Of a stretch of DNA of 17,023 bases, positions 15,428 to 17,023 are shown in pieces. The translations under genes and the position numbers were made by a program. The DNA lies in the NCBI GenBank assembly GCA_963606965.1, contig CAVDAL010000117.1:1-17023 (forward strand). The letters run 5' to 3'. Under the pieces are notes generated by a model, which saw nothing but the letters and a program-made list of their open reading frames with translations, made no database searches and was not told the DNA's origin. The stretch comes from CAVDAL01 sp963606965 (lineage in GTDB: Bacteria > Actinomycetota > Coriobacteriia > Coriobacteriales > QAMH01). Position 1 is the first letter of the stretch, and each line of letters begins with the position of its first letter.

Positions 15428-16960
15428 GTGCTGATAAGTTTGCGCCCAGACGCTACATCGATGGGTTATGCTCTTTTTCTTGCATCGAATGCAACAATCA
15501 TTTGGGGTGGCGTCTTTCCATTCTTGCCTTTGGAGTTTCAAAACAAGCTCGTCACTTCTTCATTTTTTGTTGCACAAGCTCTGGCTTTTGCTCTTGGCTT
15601 TGTTGCTTATCTGCTTTTGATTGTTGTTAGAAGTTCTGATGTTGTTTCAAAGCGCAATGTCACAACAATTTTGCCAGCTATTCCATATGTGCTTGGCTGG
15701 GCTTGCTTAATAGCTGCAATGTATACAAAAGGCCATTATCTTGTCTTATCGATTTTGGCAGGCACTTTAATTGGTTTTGCTGTTTCATTTTTCATGATGT
15801 CATGGATTCGCTTGTTCGCATCTTTGTCGCGCCGCAATAGCGCTGCTGCTACATCAAAAGGCTTGCTTTATGCTCCAATTCTTTATGTCATTTTGCAGCT
15901 TGTTCCAAATGCAATTGCTGCATTTATGGTTCCGCTAATTTGTATGCCGCTTTTTCTGCTAAGTCTTTTCCTTTCAATGAAGAAGTCAAACTTTGCTCAA
16001 CCAATGTTTGAAACATCTTTCCAAGAAAACAAAACCGCATATCTGCATTCTGTTAGCGATTATTGGCGAATAGCTTTGGGGATGGCAGCCATTGGCTTTT
16101 GTTGCGGAGCTGTAAGATCATTTGCAATTGTCGATGCATCTGTTGGCACATTCGTCAATTACATGTCTATGGCAGGTGCTCTGCTTAGTGCCATTGTTCT
16201 TTATATCTTTTGGAATTACAAGCCGGTCAGATTTAACTTGCTTTCATTTTTCCGTATTTGCTTCCCGGCGCTTGTAATTGCTTTTACGCTTTTGCCGTTT
16301 TTGGATAAAATCACGAGCTATTATTTTCAAATTCTGGCTGGCGTTTTATATGCAGTTTATACAGTAGCTTTTGCGCTTGTGATAATTCAATGCATTCAAG
16401 CTTCGCGCTCGCGAAAGATTAATCCGCTTTTTGTTTTCGGAATTTTTGGTGGAATAATTTATCTTGCGCATGATGTTGCATTTATCATAGGGCAAGTTGT
16501 TGTAGATATAGATGCTTCTTCTGTTCAAAATACAGAAGTTCTTGCACTTTGCGTTGTTGCAGCTCTTGCAATTATTTTCTTCATTTGCCAAGGCGGCTTT
16601 TTGTCTGCAACAAACCCTAATCGCAATTATGCTGAACATATTGAGCTTATTCAGACTGCTTCAATTCCTGAGCCCAGAAAGCGCGAAACAGCAGGGGATG
16701 CACATGGCAGGCAAGCCACAATTACAGACAGAATTTCCAAGCAGTGCCGCGACATTGCTTTGCATTATGGGCTTTCAAAGCGTGAAAGTGAAATCATGGA
16801 ATATATTGTGCGCGGCAACACAATCAAGCGAATTTCCGAAGAATTGCTTGTTAGTGAAAATACAGTAAGCACGCATGTCAAGCGCTTATATGTTAAGTTG
16901 GGGATTCATAAAAAGCAACAGCTGCGCGACATGGTCGAATCTGCTAACACAGGCAAATAG
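15428..16960 (+). CDS. Membrane-bound LuxR-type transcriptional regulator with about 12 TM segments
   Basis: The protein has about 12 hydrophobic helices, then a basic linker and a C-terminal LuxR-type HTH (LSKRESEIMEYIV ... SENTVSTHVKRLYVKLGIH) in its last 60 residues. This matches the membrane-spanning LuxR regulators known in Eggerthella lenta, some of which control neighbouring Mo-enzyme genes in response to substrate. It probably senses a ligand in the membrane or outside and controls the divergent dmsABC operon. The start is uncertain. I prefer GTG 15428 (511 residues) because GGAG lies 8 bases upstream and the first helix follows directly. GTG 15389, ATG 15368 and ATG 15326 are in frame but have poor ribosome sites, and their N-termini are merely basic or hydrophobic. 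Confidence 0.9.
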   Translation: MLISLRPDATSMGYALFLASNATIIWGGVFPFLPLEFQNKLVTSSFFVAQALAFALGFVAYLLLIVVRSSDVVSKRNVTTILPAIPYVLGWACLIAAMYTKGHYLVLSILAGTLIGFAVSFFMMSWIRLFASLSRRNSAAATSKGLLYAPILYVILQLVPNAIAAFMVPLICMPLFLLSLFLSMKKSNFAQPMFETSFQENKTAYLHSVSDYWRIALGMAAIGFCCGAVRSFAIVDASVGTFVNYMSMAGALLSAIVLYIFWNYKPVRFNLLSFFRICFPALVIAFTLLPFLDKITSYYFQILAGVLYAVYTVAFALVIIQCIQASRSRKINPLFVFGIFGGIIYLAHDVAFIIGQVVVDIDASSVQNTEVLALCVVAALAIIFFICQGGFLSATNPNRNYAEHIELIQTASIPEPRKRETAGDAHGRQATITDRISKQCRDIALHYGLSKRESEIMEYIVRGNTIKRISEELLVSENTVSTHVKRLYVKLGIHKKQQLRDMVESANTGK

Positions 16961-16970
16961 CAATCTTTTG

Positions 16971-16996
16971 AAAAGTGTAAAAACTCAACACTTTTT
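16971..16996 (+). terminator. Terminator-like hairpin after the membrane LuxR gene
   Basis: AAAAGTGT (16971-16978) and ACACTTTT (16988-16995) form a perfect 8-bp stem around a 9-base loop, ending in five T at 16992-16996. It lies 10 bases after the stop codon. The stem is AT-rich, so strength is moderate. The remaining bases to the window end show nothing I can call. Confidence 0.6.
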
Positions 16997-17023
16997 GGAA
17001 CATAGTTGCCACCAAACAACCAA

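Noticed and set aside
1..17023. CRISPR arrays, IS elements, tRNA or rRNA genes, phage genes
   Set aside because: I saw no spaced direct repeats of CRISPR size, no transposase or integrase features, no terminal inverted repeats and no tRNA-like cloverleaf. The 12-bp boxes have no spacers and are too short for CRISPR.

Overview
The window reads as part of an anaerobic actinobacterial genome, most likely class Coriobacteriia, family Eggerthellaceae. I infer this from the combination of molybdopterin oxidoreductases with small Fe-S partners, MFS carriers beside them, a membrane-spanning LuxR-type regulator and a MalT-like LuxR regulator. The base composition is AT-leaning for that family (judged by eye, not computed). 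I see no tRNA, rRNA, IS element or CRISPR array.

Region A (1-5052, + strand) looks like one operon. A C-rich array of 12-bp units and a sigma70-like promoter precede a cytoplasmic (no Tat signal) molybdopterin oxidoreductase and, overlapping by one base, a two-cluster ferredoxin-like subunit. A strong intercistronic hairpin follows, then a SlyD-like FKBP prolyl isomerase, a 63-residue eight-cysteine zinc-ribbon-like protein and an MFS carrier. This resembles the uptake-plus-soluble-reductase layout of Gordonibacter-type catechol dehydroxylase loci. That substrate class is an inference.

Region B (5053-9374, + strand) holds a 910-residue MalT-type (LAL) regulator and a second MFS carrier, closed by a clear terminator. 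The 12-bp C4-rich box seen before the Mo operon recurs at the 3' end of the regulator gene and, inverted, before the second MFS gene. This suggests a regulon of regulator, two carriers and Mo enzyme.

Region C (9417-15177, - strand) is a DMSO-reductase-type respiratory module: Tat-exported catalytic DmsA-like subunit, four-cluster DmsB, membrane anchor DmsC, a terminator, then a TorD/DmsD-type chaperone and a second, divergent DmsC-like anchor.

Region D (15178-17023) is a divergent regulatory region with GTGAC half-sites, followed by a 12-TM LuxR-type membrane regulator transcribed away from dmsA and a terminator-like hairpin. Together the window encodes two anaerobic electron-acceptor systems, one cytoplasmic and one outward-facing, each beside its own LuxR-type regulator.
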